64,000 bases of DNA from Methylophilus medardensis (GTDB lineage: Bacteria; Pseudomonadota; Gammaproteobacteria; Burkholderiales; Methylophilaceae): the NCBI RefSeq assembly GCF_006363915.1, contig NZ_CP040946.1. One strand, given 5' to 3'. The position numbers and the translations under genes are program-made. Each line of letters begins with the position of its first letter. The stretch's first letter is position 1. Below are positions 55,173 through 63,812 of this stretch, one piece after another. The notes under the pieces were generated by a model that worked only from the letters and a program-made list of their open reading frames with translations, was not told the DNA's origin and ran no database searches.

Positions 55173-56105
55173 TTAAAGCATGTAGACGAAAATGTAGAGG
55201 CCTAACCAAACCACGTCGACAAAGTGCCAGTACCAAGCCACGCCTTCAAAGCCAAAATGATGCTCAGGGGTAAAATGGCCTTTAATACTGCGTAACCAAA
55301 TCACAATCAACATCAGAGTACCGATAGTTACATGAAAGCCATGAAACCCTGTGAGCATAAAAAACGTCGCGCCATACGCCCCAGACTTCAGCGTCAACCC
55401 CATTTCAGTGTAAGCATGGTGATATTCCGCCGCCTGACAACACAAAAAGGTAATCCCCAAGGCAATCGTCAAAAACAGGCCTATAATCAGTTGCTTACGA
55501 TTATTCTTGATTAAGCCCCAATGGGCCCAAGTAATCGTGGCACCTGAGCTCAGCAACAACAGCGTATTGATCAACGGCAAACCACTCCATGACATCGGAT
55601 GAAATGCTGGATCAGGTTTGTAAGTCTCACCGAGTACCGTTCCACCGGGGCCTTGCGACGGCCAAGCACTCAAAAAGTCTTTGTAGGGGGTGATGTCTGG
55701 CGCATAGGAGGCCAAATCGGGCACCGAGAGCACCCGCATATAAAACAGTGCGCCAAAAAAAGCTGCAAAAAAAGCCACCTCAGAACAAATAAACACGATC
55801 ATGCCAATACGGAAGGATTTATCCTCCCACTTTTTATATTGCCCAGTCAGGCTTTCAGTAACAACCGCGCTCAGCCACTTGAACATCATGGTCAGGATCA
55901 CAGCCAGACCAAAATACATCATGTATTTACCAGGGGTCGCTAAATAAGATAACGCTGGATTTTTAAAAGAGCCGTCTAGGCGCGTATCCGAACCGGTGAC
56001 GTTAAAAACAAAACCACTGGCCATCGACAGCAAACCGACAGAAATCAATGCCGGGTAGATGCTGCCATGCGGGACAAAATAGTGATTTTCTGAATGACTA
56101 GCCAT
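55173..56105 (-). CDS. ctaE: cytochrome c oxidase subunit III
   Basis: A 310-aa COX3 with seven helices. Family motifs include FFAAFFGALFYMR, the loop LLLSSGATITWAHWG and HFGFEGVAWYWHFVDVVWLGLY at the end. It completes the aa3-type oxidase core. It follows the Cox11 gene by 43 bp on the minus strand. Confidence 0.94.
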   Translation of the reverse strand: MASHSENHYFVPHGSIYPALISVGLLSMASGFVFNVTGSDTRLDGSFKNPALSYLATPGKYMMYFGLAVILTMMFKWLSAVVTESLTGQYKKWEDKSFRIGMIVFICSEVAFFAAFFGALFYMRVLSVPDLASYAPDITPYKDFLSAWPSQGPGGTVLGETYKPDPAFHPMSWSGLPLINTLLLLSSGATITWAHWGLIKNNRKQLIIGLFLTIALGITFLCCQAAEYHHAYTEMGLTLKSGAYGATFFMLTGFHGFHVTIGTLMLIVIWLRSIKGHFTPEHHFGFEGVAWYWHFVDVVWLGLYIFVYML

Positions 56106-56148
56106 GCATGAACTCCCTATCCTTAAACGTATTACACATCATTATTGT

Positions 56149-56685
56149 TTATTGACTTGCCGGAAAAAATGAATACGACAAAGTCATTTCTTGAACATCT
56201 TTAGGCAAGTCTGCACTGACAAAAAACCGTAGCGGCAGCGCTCTTACCTCCCCTGGTTTGAGCGTCTGCCTAACAAAACAGAAACACTCAATCTTCTTCA
56301 AATGTGCGGATGCTTTGCCCGGCGTGACACTCGGTATTGCCTGACCGGCGACCTCGACATTAGTCGTATTCTTCGCCTCAAACATGACCGTAGTCACTTG
56401 ACCCGGATGCACCACGACACTGCTTTGCTTGGGGTAAAAGTTCCACCCCAAACCGGGCATCACCGAGGACACAAATTGCACAGTGACCTCACGTTTTAGA
56501 TCCACCACCGCTTTTGCTGCACTCGCTGCCGAAGTATTGGTTTTACCGTTTAGTCCGGTGACTGTACATATCACGTCGTACAGCGGCACCAGTGCAAACG
56601 CAAACAACAGCGCACCTGCAATAATCCACACCAACTTCAATGCCAGCTTTTTATTTGCTGCCAGTTGCGCTCGCTCTAATGCCAT
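56149..56685 (-). CDS. ctaG: cytochrome c oxidase assembly protein Cox11 (CtaG)
   Basis: A 178-aa protein, a copper chaperone for the CuB site of CoxI. It has an N-terminal membrane helix (VWIIAGALLFAFALVPLYDV) and a periplasmic domain with the Cu-binding IECFCFVRQTL motif. It is placed between the small assembly protein and CoxIII, the usual order. Confidence 0.93.
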   Translation of the reverse strand: MALERAQLAANKKLALKLVWIIAGALLFAFALVPLYDVICTVTGLNGKTNTSAASAAKAVVDLKREVTVQFVSSVMPGLGWNFYPKQSSVVVHPGQVTTVMFEAKNTTNVEVAGQAIPSVTPGKASAHLKKIECFCFVRQTLKPGEVRALPLRFFVSADLPKDVQEMTLSYSFFPASQ

Positions 56686-56703
56686 AACCGTCTCAACTGC
56701 CGT

Positions 56704-56802
56704 TTATTTCCAAATAGTAAACATTGAGACTACGTACCAGATCACCGCCACTGCCGCCAACAGCCAAGCAATCTTTCTATTTGACCGTTTGGGATCATTC
56801 AA
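56704..56802 (-). CDS. cytochrome oxidase small assembly protein (32 aa)
   Basis: A 32-residue ORF starting at TTG 56802. It is a basic NDPKRSNRKIAW followed by a hydrophobic helix (LLAAVAVIWYVVSMFTIW) and Lys. GGTGGA lies 6 nt before the TTG. Such tiny one-helix proteins between coxA and cox11 are known from betaproteobacterial oxidase operons. Its stop is 18 nt before the Cox11 start. Confidence 0.75.
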   Translation of the reverse strand: MNDPKRSNRKIAWLLAAVAVIWYVVSMFTIWK

Positions 56803-56861
56803 AATACGTCCACCTTTACAGAGTGCCAATCCATCCGGGATGGACTGGCTTTGATCACTTT

Positions 56862-58454
56862 TTATTTAACAACAGGCTGCTCAGTGAAGCTGTGGTAAGG
56901 CGGTGGGGACGATAATGTCCACTCCAATCCTTGCGCACCTTCCCAAACACGGTCAGTGGCTTTTTGTCCACCTTTTACACAGCTAATGATGATGTACACA
57001 AATAGCAATTGAGAAAGACCCAAGACAAATGCACCCACGGTTGAAATCATATTGAATTCAGCAAATTGCAATGCATAGTCAGGAATCCGGCGTGGCATGC
57101 CTGCCAGCCCGACAAAAAACTGCGGAATAAAAGTCACGTTGAATGAGATGGCTGTTAACCAGAAGTGCAGCTTGCCAAGTTTTTCGTTATACATGTGACC
57201 GGTCATCTTTGGCAGCCAGTAGTACACGCCAGCCATGATGCCCATGATGCCACCCGCAAACAGGGTGTAGTGGAAGTGCGCCACGACAAAGTAGCTATTG
57301 TGATATTGCGCATCGGCAGCCACATCTGCCAGCACCAAGCCGGTCAAACCGCCAATACCAAACAATATAATCCAGCCGACAGTGAACAACATCGGCGTTT
57401 CAAAACTCATTGAGCCTTTCCACATGGTGCGAATCCAGCAGTAGAACAGCACCGCTAAAGGCAGTGAAATCGCCATGGTGCTATACATAAAATACAACAA
57501 GGCCGGCACCGGCATCCCAGCGGTGAAGAAGTGGTGTGCCCAAACGACCACAGCCAAGGCACCAATCGCCCACAACGAGTAGACTTGCGCTTTGTAACCG
57601 TACATTGGTTTACGGCTGAACGTTTGCAGAATTTGTGGAATGAAACCCCAAACCGGCAACAACAGGATATAAACTTCTGGGTGGCCGAAAAACCAGAACA
57701 AGTGTTGGAACATGATCGGATCACCACCACCGGCGGCATCAAAAAAGTGTGTGCCAAAATGACGATCTGTCAGCAGCATGGTGACGGCGCCTGCCAGCAC
57801 CGGAATCGTTGCAATCAGCAAGAAAGCGGTAATCAACCAACCCCAAGCAAACATTGGCATTTTCATTAATGTCATGCCTGGCGCGCGCATGTTGTAAATA
57901 GTCACAATAATGTTAATGGAACCCAGCACCGAGGAGATACCCAGCAGGTGAACCGCAAAAATAGCAAAGTCGACCCCAATGCCCCCTTGCACCGAAAGTG
58001 GCGGATAAAATGTCCAACCGGTCGCCAGCGCACCATCGCCTACCCCAAACAAGGCAAGCGTAAATGGTAATGTTAATAAAATGGCTGAAGGCGGCAGAAT
58101 CCAGAAACCCCAGTTATTCAAGCGTGGCAAGGCCATATCTGGCGCACCGATCTGCAGCGGTAACATCCAGTTAGCAAAACCAGTGGCGGCGGGCATCAGC
58201 GCTGCAAAAATCATGATCAGCGCATGCACACCAATCAGTTGATTAAAAAACTCAGGGTTCATTAATTGCAAACCGGGTTTGAACAGCTCGGCACGGATGC
58301 CCAAAATCATTGAGCCCCCGACCAAAAACATCACCAACGAAAACGTTAGGTACATGGTGCCGATATCTTTATGGTTAGTGGTTGTTAACCAACGCATAAT
58401 CCCAGTCGGGTGATCGTGATGCTCATCATGATGTGCTACGGTTGTAGTACTCAT
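56862..58454 (-). CDS. ctaD: cytochrome c oxidase subunit I
   Basis: A 530-aa heme-copper oxidase subunit I. Visible ligands are the heme-a His in GVHALIMIF, the H-x3-Tyr crosslink site GHPEVYILLLP, CuB histidines in VWAHHFFTAGM, and heme-a3/a histidines in VVAHFHYTLF. The D-channel entrance APDMALPRLNN is intact. In the K-channel segment PLAVLFYCWIRTMW, aligned on P and W, Leu stands where A-type oxidases have Lys. A second Leu replaces the channel Thr of PTG. It is preceded by CoxII and followed by the small assembly protein. Confidence 0.94.
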   Translation of the reverse strand: MSTTTVAHHDEHHDHPTGIMRWLTTTNHKDIGTMYLTFSLVMFLVGGSMILGIRAELFKPGLQLMNPEFFNQLIGVHALIMIFAALMPAATGFANWMLPLQIGAPDMALPRLNNWGFWILPPSAILLTLPFTLALFGVGDGALATGWTFYPPLSVQGGIGVDFAIFAVHLLGISSVLGSINIIVTIYNMRAPGMTLMKMPMFAWGWLITAFLLIATIPVLAGAVTMLLTDRHFGTHFFDAAGGGDPIMFQHLFWFFGHPEVYILLLPVWGFIPQILQTFSRKPMYGYKAQVYSLWAIGALAVVVWAHHFFTAGMPVPALLYFMYSTMAISLPLAVLFYCWIRTMWKGSMSFETPMLFTVGWIILFGIGGLTGLVLADVAADAQYHNSYFVVAHFHYTLFAGGIMGIMAGVYYWLPKMTGHMYNEKLGKLHFWLTAISFNVTFIPQFFVGLAGMPRRIPDYALQFAEFNMISTVGAFVLGLSQLLFVYIIISCVKGGQKATDRVWEGAQGLEWTLSSPPPYHSFTEQPVVK

Positions 58455-58480
58455 AGTGCTCTCCTAAAATCGCTCAAATA

Positions 58481-59647
58481 TTATTCGCGTGCGGCTTTGA
58501 CTTGCGCCGGCTGCACAATTGCATCAACTGCGGCGGTGTTGCCCAGCGCATTGCGCTCATAGGTAATCACTGCAGCAATCTCTGTGTCATTTAATGTGGC
58601 CTTCCAGGCGGGCATGACGCCCTTACCATTCAGCACACGATCCAGATGGCTATCTTTTTGGTATTTACCATCGCTGCCAAAAATCGCGCCCGTGGCAATT
58701 TTGCTACCGGTGAGTGCCGGAAATGCTGGCGGCAAGCCTGCGCCCGTCACCTGATGACACACCGCACAGTTTTTCTCGTAAACCACTTTGCCTTGTACCA
58801 TCAACGCATCTTTGGTCATTTCTTTCACATCGCTGGCAGCTTTCTGCTCGTCCTGTTTTTTATTTGCCCACTGCGCAAACTCCTCTTTAGACACCGCATT
58901 CACCACCACTGGCATATAGCCATGCCCCTTGCCACAGAGCTCCTTGCATTGACCACGGTAGACCCCCGCCTTTTCTACCTGCACCCAAGTCTCACGAATA
59001 AAGCCTGGCACCGCTACTCGCGAGGAGCCAAACTGCGGCACCCACCAGTTGTGCAACACATCAGAGGCTGTCATTAAAATGCGCACTTTTTCGCCAACTG
59101 GCAGCACCAACGGGTTATCGACCTCGAGCAAATAATGCTCACCTTTGTCTTCTTCGTTGTGCATCTGACCATTGGTGGTGGCGAGGTTGCTGACAAATTT
59201 GATGCCTTTAGCATCTCCGTCCAAATACTCATATTGCCAGCGCCATTGCGAGCCAGTGATTTTGATTACCATGGTGGATTGGTCTCGCGTATCCTCCATC
59301 ATCACCACGCTGTGGTAAGCAGGAATCCCCATGATGACAAAGTCAATCAATAGCAGAATAGCAAAAGGAATCAGCGTCCAGAAAATCTCAACCGCGGTTG
59401 AGGGCGCTTTATCGGCCACGGGTTTGTAGCCTTTGCTTTGACGGTGCGTCACGATGGAATAAATCATGATGGCTAACACTGCGACAAAAATCACCGCGGT
59501 AATCAGCATAAATTTGTTGTGTACGTGTAAGGTATCCAAAGCCATTGGCGTGACCGGCTCCGGAAAATTCCAAGTGAAGTCAGCACGTGCACTTAAAGAC
59601 AAGAACAATCCAACTGCACCAACCCCGAGTTTCTTCATCCCTTGCAT
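58481..59647 (-). CDS. ctaC: cytochrome c oxidase subunit II with C-terminal cytochrome c domain
   Basis: A 388-aa precursor. The signal peptide ends near LSARA-DF. Two membrane helices anchor the CuA domain, whose ligands are in SDVLHNWWVP and GQCKELCGKGHGYMPVVV (Cys, Cys, His, Met pattern). Residues about 285-370 form a fused cytochrome c, CAVCHQVTGAGLPPAFPAL, with the likely heme Met in KGVMPAW. Thus it is a caa3-like CoxII that takes electrons through its own heme c. The start may be the ATG three codons inside (MKKLG). Confidence 0.93.
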   Translation of the reverse strand: MQGMKKLGVGAVGLFLSLSARADFTWNFPEPVTPMALDTLHVHNKFMLITAVIFVAVLAIMIYSIVTHRQSKGYKPVADKAPSTAVEIFWTLIPFAILLLIDFVIMGIPAYHSVVMMEDTRDQSTMVIKITGSQWRWQYEYLDGDAKGIKFVSNLATTNGQMHNEEDKGEHYLLEVDNPLVLPVGEKVRILMTASDVLHNWWVPQFGSSRVAVPGFIRETWVQVEKAGVYRGQCKELCGKGHGYMPVVVNAVSKEEFAQWANKKQDEQKAASDVKEMTKDALMVQGKVVYEKNCAVCHQVTGAGLPPAFPALTGSKIATGAIFGSDGKYQKDSHLDRVLNGKGVMPAWKATLNDTEIAAVITYERNALGNTAAVDAIVQPAQVKAARE

Positions 59648-59667
59648 CTAATCGCTCCAAAATCCAG

Positions 59668-60129
59668 TTATTTAGTTTTTAGAAGTACCCGCTTCAGATG
59701 AGATGCCACTTGTTCGCGCTGCGCGTTGTCCATAGTATCTCGACCAAACTCAACTTCTTGATCATGGGACCCTATCCAGAGTGACGTCTTGCCATTCTCA
59801 CCTTCCCTGAGCGTTACCCGGGCCCAATAACAATGAAAGCGAACGTGTTTTATTTTCCCCAACACACTTTGTTCGATTTCAATTTGATCCTGAACGATCG
59901 TGATTTTTTCGTAATCACTCGCATGACGCATGACCACCACAAACGCCAGAACCACCAACACCAACTCTAAACCGGCAAACGGCAACACCATCCAGGCACC
60001 CATGTGCAAAAATGCCAACGCGATCAGACCTGAAAGCACTAGCAAGCTTAATAACAGCTTGCTGACGCTCTCTGCAGAAGCAGAAGCATTTGGCCGAGTG
60101 ATGCACTGTGTTTCGCAGATAGATAACAT
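59668..60129 (-). CDS. DUF2244 integral membrane protein
   Basis: A 153-aa protein with two helices (about 23-43 and 48-70: LLLSLLVLSGLIALAFLHM and WMVLPFAGLELVLVVLAFVV) and a soluble C-terminal domain with YEKITIVQDQIEIEQ. DUF2244 genes are often next to cox operons. The ATG at 60129 is preferred to an upstream TTG. It starts the cox transcript, just ahead of CoxII. Confidence 0.82.
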   Translation of the reverse strand: MLSICETQCITRPNASASAESVSKLLLSLLVLSGLIALAFLHMGAWMVLPFAGLELVLVVLAFVVVMRHASDYEKITIVQDQIEIEQSVLGKIKHVRFHCYWARVTLREGENGKTSLWIGSHDQEVEFGRDTMDNAQREQVASHLKRVLLKTK

Positions 60130-60144
60130 GCTTGCCAACCCCAA

Positions 60145-60652
60145 ATTTGGCTTGTATCAGCCAAATTACGTTTAGTTACAAATTTGTTACATGTTGTAAA
60201 TTATCACAAGACAAACAGGGTGACAAGACAAAAAATTGGGAATGTTCCCGTCATCAATGTAAATCTATGGCGAAAAAAGGTTAAAGCGCGTAGACCATAT
60301 CCTGCACACAATCGCAGGCAACACTAGGCTATTAAACAGCCGCCAACGCCTTTGTTGACTCGCATCTGGCCCACATATCACGGTTGCATTTCACGCGCCA
60401 AAACAAACGCTCACGCATGCACCCGCCTTCCCTTATCGCGTCTCAGATTTTAAAAATCCACTGAACAGCCACGCAAAGCATCACTCGTAACGTGTGAATT
60501 TCGGTGGTATGCTAATCAAAAAAGTGTTTGCATTAATCGATAAAAGAACGTCGGCGAACAACGCACTTGGGCGGGTTTTAAAGACTCAAGTGCGTTCATT
60601 GTGTCGCTAACGTGTATTAGACGTGGCCGTAAATTAACCGGGAGTAAACCAC
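60145..60652. other. 508-bp intergenic region, promoters of the cox operon and DUF2189 gene
   Basis: The two flanking genes diverge here, so the cox promoter lies on the minus strand and the DUF2189 promoter on the plus strand. The one notable structure is the hairpin at 60560-60596. No ORF is convincing. Confidence 0.6.
60560..60596 (+). promoter_or_regulatory. hairpin in the leader of the DUF2189 gene
   Basis: AACGCACTTG (60560-60569) and CAAGTGCGTT (60587-60596) are perfectly complementary over 10 bp with a 17-nt loop. It is about 57 nt upstream of the DUF2189 ATG. No T-run follows. It may be a UTR structure or a dimer-binding operator. Confidence 0.45.
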
Positions 60653-61438
60653 ATGAGCATTCACAACTTACCAGCAAATAAGGTCAGTCTCGATGATGAA
60701 ATCATCATTCGTCATGTAGACGCCAATATCATCTTAGATTGGTTGCACGCAGGTGTGACCGACATCCATCTTGGTGGCAAAGCCAGCTTGTTTTACGGCA
60801 TCATCTTTGCCGCCACCGGCGTGATCATTCATGCAGTATTTGCTGAAAATTATTGGTTATTGGCAGGGCTCTCAACGGGCTTCTTTTTGTTGGGCCCATT
60901 TTTGGCGATGGGGCTGTATGACTTGAGTAGACGCATGGAATCAGGCGAGCCGCCAAGCCTGCGCCCGACCCTCATCGCATGGCTACCAAACCTAGTCAAT
61001 ATCATGCTATTTACCGTGTTATTGATATTCGTATTTCTCGCCTGGGCGGGGCTCTCTATGAGCATTTTTGCCCATTTTTTTCACGGTGCTGAACCCACAT
61101 TTATTGATGTCGTCATTAGCGTATTCACATTCAAACAGCCCACTTTTCTACTGATCTATTTTTCTGCAGGCGCTGTGTTTGCTGCCTTCATCTTTAGCAT
61201 TAGCGTGATTGCCATGCCACTCATGCTAGATCGCAATACCAGCGCATGGACTGCCGCCATCACCAGTTTACGCACATGCGCTCGCAACCCAATCACCATG
61301 ACCCTCTGGGCGGGTTGTATCGTCGTATTGGTGGGGTTTGGCCTAGCCACAAACTTTCTTGGGTTGATTTTAACTATGCCCGTCGTTGGTCACGCCAGCT
61401 GGCACGTTTATCGGCAGTTAATCGTCATCAAAGAATAA
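60653..61438 (+). CDS. DUF2189 family membrane protein
   Basis: A 261-aa protein with about six helices (GIIFAATGVIIHAVFAENYW, NLVNIMLFTVLLIFVFLAWA, LLIYFSAGAVFAAFIFSISV and others). DUF2189 features include WLHAGVTDIHLG near residue 30, GPFLAMGLYDLSRRMESGEP and CARNPITMTLWAG. Often linked to cytochrome oxidases in proteobacteria, with unknown function. It is divergent from the cox operon. Confidence 0.85.
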   Translation: MSIHNLPANKVSLDDEIIIRHVDANIILDWLHAGVTDIHLGGKASLFYGIIFAATGVIIHAVFAENYWLLAGLSTGFFLLGPFLAMGLYDLSRRMESGEPPSLRPTLIAWLPNLVNIMLFTVLLIFVFLAWAGLSMSIFAHFFHGAEPTFIDVVISVFTFKQPTFLLIYFSAGAVFAAFIFSISVIAMPLMLDRNTSAWTAAITSLRTCARNPITMTLWAGCIVVLVGFGLATNFLGLILTMPVVGHASWHVYRQLIVIKE

Positions 61439-61540
61439 ACCCCCGGCGCGCTAGCAGTGAATGCTCAACGAATCTAGTAAGACAAATTGAGCAACTGCCG
61501 ATACGCCACAAACATCAACCTCGAGGCTTTTGCCCCAATA

Positions 61541-61572
61541 AAAAATGCCCTGATCAACAGGGCATTTTTATT
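61541..61572. terminator. bidirectional terminator between the DUF2189 and PEP-CTERM genes
   Basis: AAAAATGCCCTG (61541-61552) and CAGGGCATTTTT (61558-61569) form a 12-bp stem, with T-runs on both strands. Confidence 0.85.
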
Positions 61573-61585
61573 TATTACTGCATGA

Positions 61586-62194
61586 TTATTTTTTATTTTG
61601 ACGACGCGCAGACAAGGTCAACAAACCCAAGCCAAGCGCAAACATGCCCAGAGACTCTGGCTCTGGCACTGGGGTGACCACACTCGGCGTGTACCAAGCA
61701 CTACCGCCCTGCGCCGTTGTTAAACCTTGAACATGCGCAGCATAGTTAGTAAAAGTGACATCTTGAGAAAACGTTGCTCTCCATGAAACTGACTCATTCG
61801 CCGTCAAACGATTCGCTTCACCTTGACCAAGCACAAAACTAAAATCCCAGCCGCCTGTTGGACCACCCGCATTTGAAGCGCTCAATTTTGTCACGCCACC
61901 TGAGAGGTTGCTAATATCAAGAGTAACGGCATTTCTGCCGACCAAGCTGATATCAGGATCAGTTTCAACAACCAATCTTCCGATAAAAGCACCACTGGTG
62001 AACAACGCGTTTAAATTATTGGTCGTCAACGTAAAATCATACACGCTACCTGAACCTGTGACGCTCAAGCTAGCGAAGCTAGAAGAGGGCGCGTAATCGC
62101 CCGACAATAGAACACCAAAGTACTCAACTGCCGCCTGTGACGACATTGAGCTTAACAACAAGCATGAGGCTAACAACGATTTCAAGAGTTTCAT
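61586..62194 (-). CDS. PEP-CTERM sorting-domain secreted protein
   Basis: A 202-aa exported protein with a signal peptide (LLKSLLASCLLLSSMSSQAA). The C-terminus is a PEP-CTERM signal: VPEPESLGMFALGLG, hydrophobic helix, then RRQNKK. Such proteins are cleaved by an exosortase and are usually extracellular matrix or surface proteins. The middle is beta-rich and unrecognised. No exosortase gene is visible in this window. CGGGAAAG precedes the ATG. Confidence 0.85.
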   Translation of the reverse strand: MKLLKSLLASCLLLSSMSSQAAVEYFGVLLSGDYAPSSSFASLSVTGSGSVYDFTLTTNNLNALFTSGAFIGRLVVETDPDISLVGRNAVTLDISNLSGGVTKLSASNAGGPTGGWDFSFVLGQGEANRLTANESVSWRATFSQDVTFTNYAAHVQGLTTAQGGSAWYTPSVVTPVPEPESLGMFALGLGLLTLSARRQNKK

Positions 62195-62763
62195 AAAAGC
62201 TTTCCCGAGTGAATAAGAGTTGATTGGTTTTAATTTAATTATCGCAATAATAAATTGAATTCAAGTTAATTTATATAACTCTTGGGTAAATGTAAAAAAA
62301 GCTCCGATTTATCAACGCGTTCTCCTGAAAGCGATGTCCTCACAGGCTGACAATTAATGAAGTATCATGGGCTGTCTAGTTAAAAGACCTGTCATCTGGT
62401 GACGAACCCATATGCTTCAATCGACAATAAAATAAAGCGATTGATATCAAGAGACGGTATGATATGAAAAAGGCCTAGATTTCCATCTAAGCCTTTGAAA
62501 TTCTTACGTTTTGCGTCTTTTTGATACTGTTTGAAAGTACTACATGGTGCGGGAGCCTGAACCGAATGATTTGTTTTAAGCAAATATATACGCCATTTAA
62601 AGAAAATTTAAAATAACTGTTACCCCTAAAGTTACCCCACTTTAGTAAAAGTGACGTGCAAATAATTAATTGAATCTCTTACATTAAATTTTTGTAGTTC
62701 TATTAAAAACATGAATATTCTTGCTGTAAGGAGCCACCAAATATTGCTGGATATGCACAAAGA
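62195..62763. other. 569-bp AT-rich intergenic region
   Basis: It holds the PEP-CTERM promoter side and a minus-strand terminator at 62467-62497. It also holds a direct repeat GTTACCCC at 62619-62626 and 62631-62638. I see no gene that can be supported. Confidence 0.55.
62467..62497 (-). terminator. minus-strand terminator
   Basis: AAAGGCCTAGAT (from 62468) and ATCTAAGCCTTT (62485-62496) form a hairpin with one mismatch. On the minus strand a T-run follows. It lies about 270 nt downstream of the small ORF at 62764-62940. Confidence 0.55.
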
Positions 62764-62940
62764 TCACAACTCCCCATTATGACTTTTGAATTTTCCACTT
62801 TCTAACATCTGATCATCTGTTAACGCAGAGGACTCCAATGGCTCATCTAGCCTAGCCAAATCATCAAAACTTTCTCCAGACTCAAGCTTAAATTTTCTAT
62901 CTGATGCTAAAAATAGAGTAAAGCAATTAAGTGGCTTCAT
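62764..62940 (-). CDS. 58-aa hypothetical protein
   Basis: The ATG at 62940 has AGAGG 5 nt upstream. The product is an acidic, hydrophilic protein (LESGESFDDLARLDEPLESS) preceded by MKPLNCFTLFLASD. It has no recognised family and no membrane span. The codon context and good Shine-Dalgarno support coding, but it is short. Confidence 0.4.
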   Translation of the reverse strand: MKPLNCFTLFLASDRKFKLESGESFDDLARLDEPLESSALTDDQMLESGKFKSHNGEL

Positions 62941-63060
62941 GCACACCTCTCTAATTTAAACCAATCAACTGTGCCTCGAGCTTCGCTCGAACTGCACGAC
63001 CAATTCGCTAAGCTTTTTGGGCAAAAGATGGAAAAACTCATAAAGCACTCACTGAATGAT

Positions 63061-63702
63061 TTACATTTTTACTTTTCTGAATGAAAAAACAGCGAGTAAA
63101 CCAAAGGTTAACATAAGAGTTGTATTTGATTCAGGTACAGGTGTGGTGACCGAGCCAGTTAAAATAAGACCTGTGCTTAGGTCTGAGCCCAGGCTTATAT
63201 ATTCTGTCGAGTAATTACTTTTTATAAACGTTTTTGTTTTATCGCCCACATCGTAAAATACGAGACTTCCACTAAAAGTACTCCAAATTTCTGGTGGAAA
63301 ATCAAAAACCGCCCAGTAATAGTTCGGAGTTAAGGTTAACTCAAATCCATTAATTCCTTGCCAGCCTGGGCTTGTAATATTGATTACTTTGCTTACAAGA
63401 CTGTCACCTGGCTGAGCGTTCTTATTATCAAAAATTGATACCCTCACCCCCCCAGAATATGTCACATTAAACAAACTGGATAACGAGTTAACTGTTGAAG
63501 TGTTTTTGATATCAAACAAGACTGCAATAGATTGTCCATTATCAACAACACCATTTGAATCAAAAATGTAAGACGTTGGCCTAATTAAACCAAGACCAAG
63601 AGTTTCATTTGTATTGCCAGTGTCAAAAATAATTGTTGTAGCGCCTATGTTTGTACTAAAAAATATGTACGCTAACAAAACAAGCAACTTTGTGATTTTC
63701 AT
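63061..63702 (-). CDS. PEP-CTERM-like secreted protein with VPES variant motif
   Basis: A 213-aa secreted protein with signal peptide (KLLVLLAYIFFSTNIGA). The C-terminus reads TPVPESNTTLMLTFGLLAVF and then RKVKM, where the canonical PEP is PES. The start at 63702 has AGAGGT upstream and is preferred to an earlier frame start (63735). The middle is beta-rich and contains the phrase GWQGINGFELTLTPNYYWAVF, seen in some choice-of-anchor domains. The coding region is AT-rich. Confidence 0.75.
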   Translation of the reverse strand: MKITKLLVLLAYIFFSTNIGATTIIFDTGNTNETLGLGLIRPTSYIFDSNGVVDNGQSIAVLFDIKNTSTVNSLSSLFNVTYSGGVRVSIFDNKNAQPGDSLVSKVINITSPGWQGINGFELTLTPNYYWAVFDFPPEIWSTFSGSLVFYDVGDKTKTFIKSNYSTEYISLGSDLSTGLILTGSVTTPVPESNTTLMLTFGLLAVFSFRKVKM

Positions 63703-63812
63703 TATTAACCTCTGTAACAATTTCGTATCTGCCAAAGCTTAGGTTTATTCGGTTAACCAATTACCGACTGACACTGAGCAGATACTCTTAAATAAGTTAA
63801 GACTTCGATCCT

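Noticed and set aside
60172..60205. GTTACA-like sequences upstream of the DUF2244 gene resembling the UmuD operator
   Set aside because: Only partial matches to TTGTNACAA occur, they are not doubled at the 22-23 bp spacing, and the region is simply AT-rich.
62392..62583. 63-codon minus-strand ORF
   Set aside because: It lies across the terminator hairpin at 62467-62497, has no Shine-Dalgarno or recognisable family, and its composition resembles noncoding DNA.
63712..63720. CTGTAACAA upstream of the VPES PEP-CTERM gene, 8/9 match to the UmuD operator core
   Set aside because: It is a single copy, with no second copy at the right spacing and no functional link to DNA damage.
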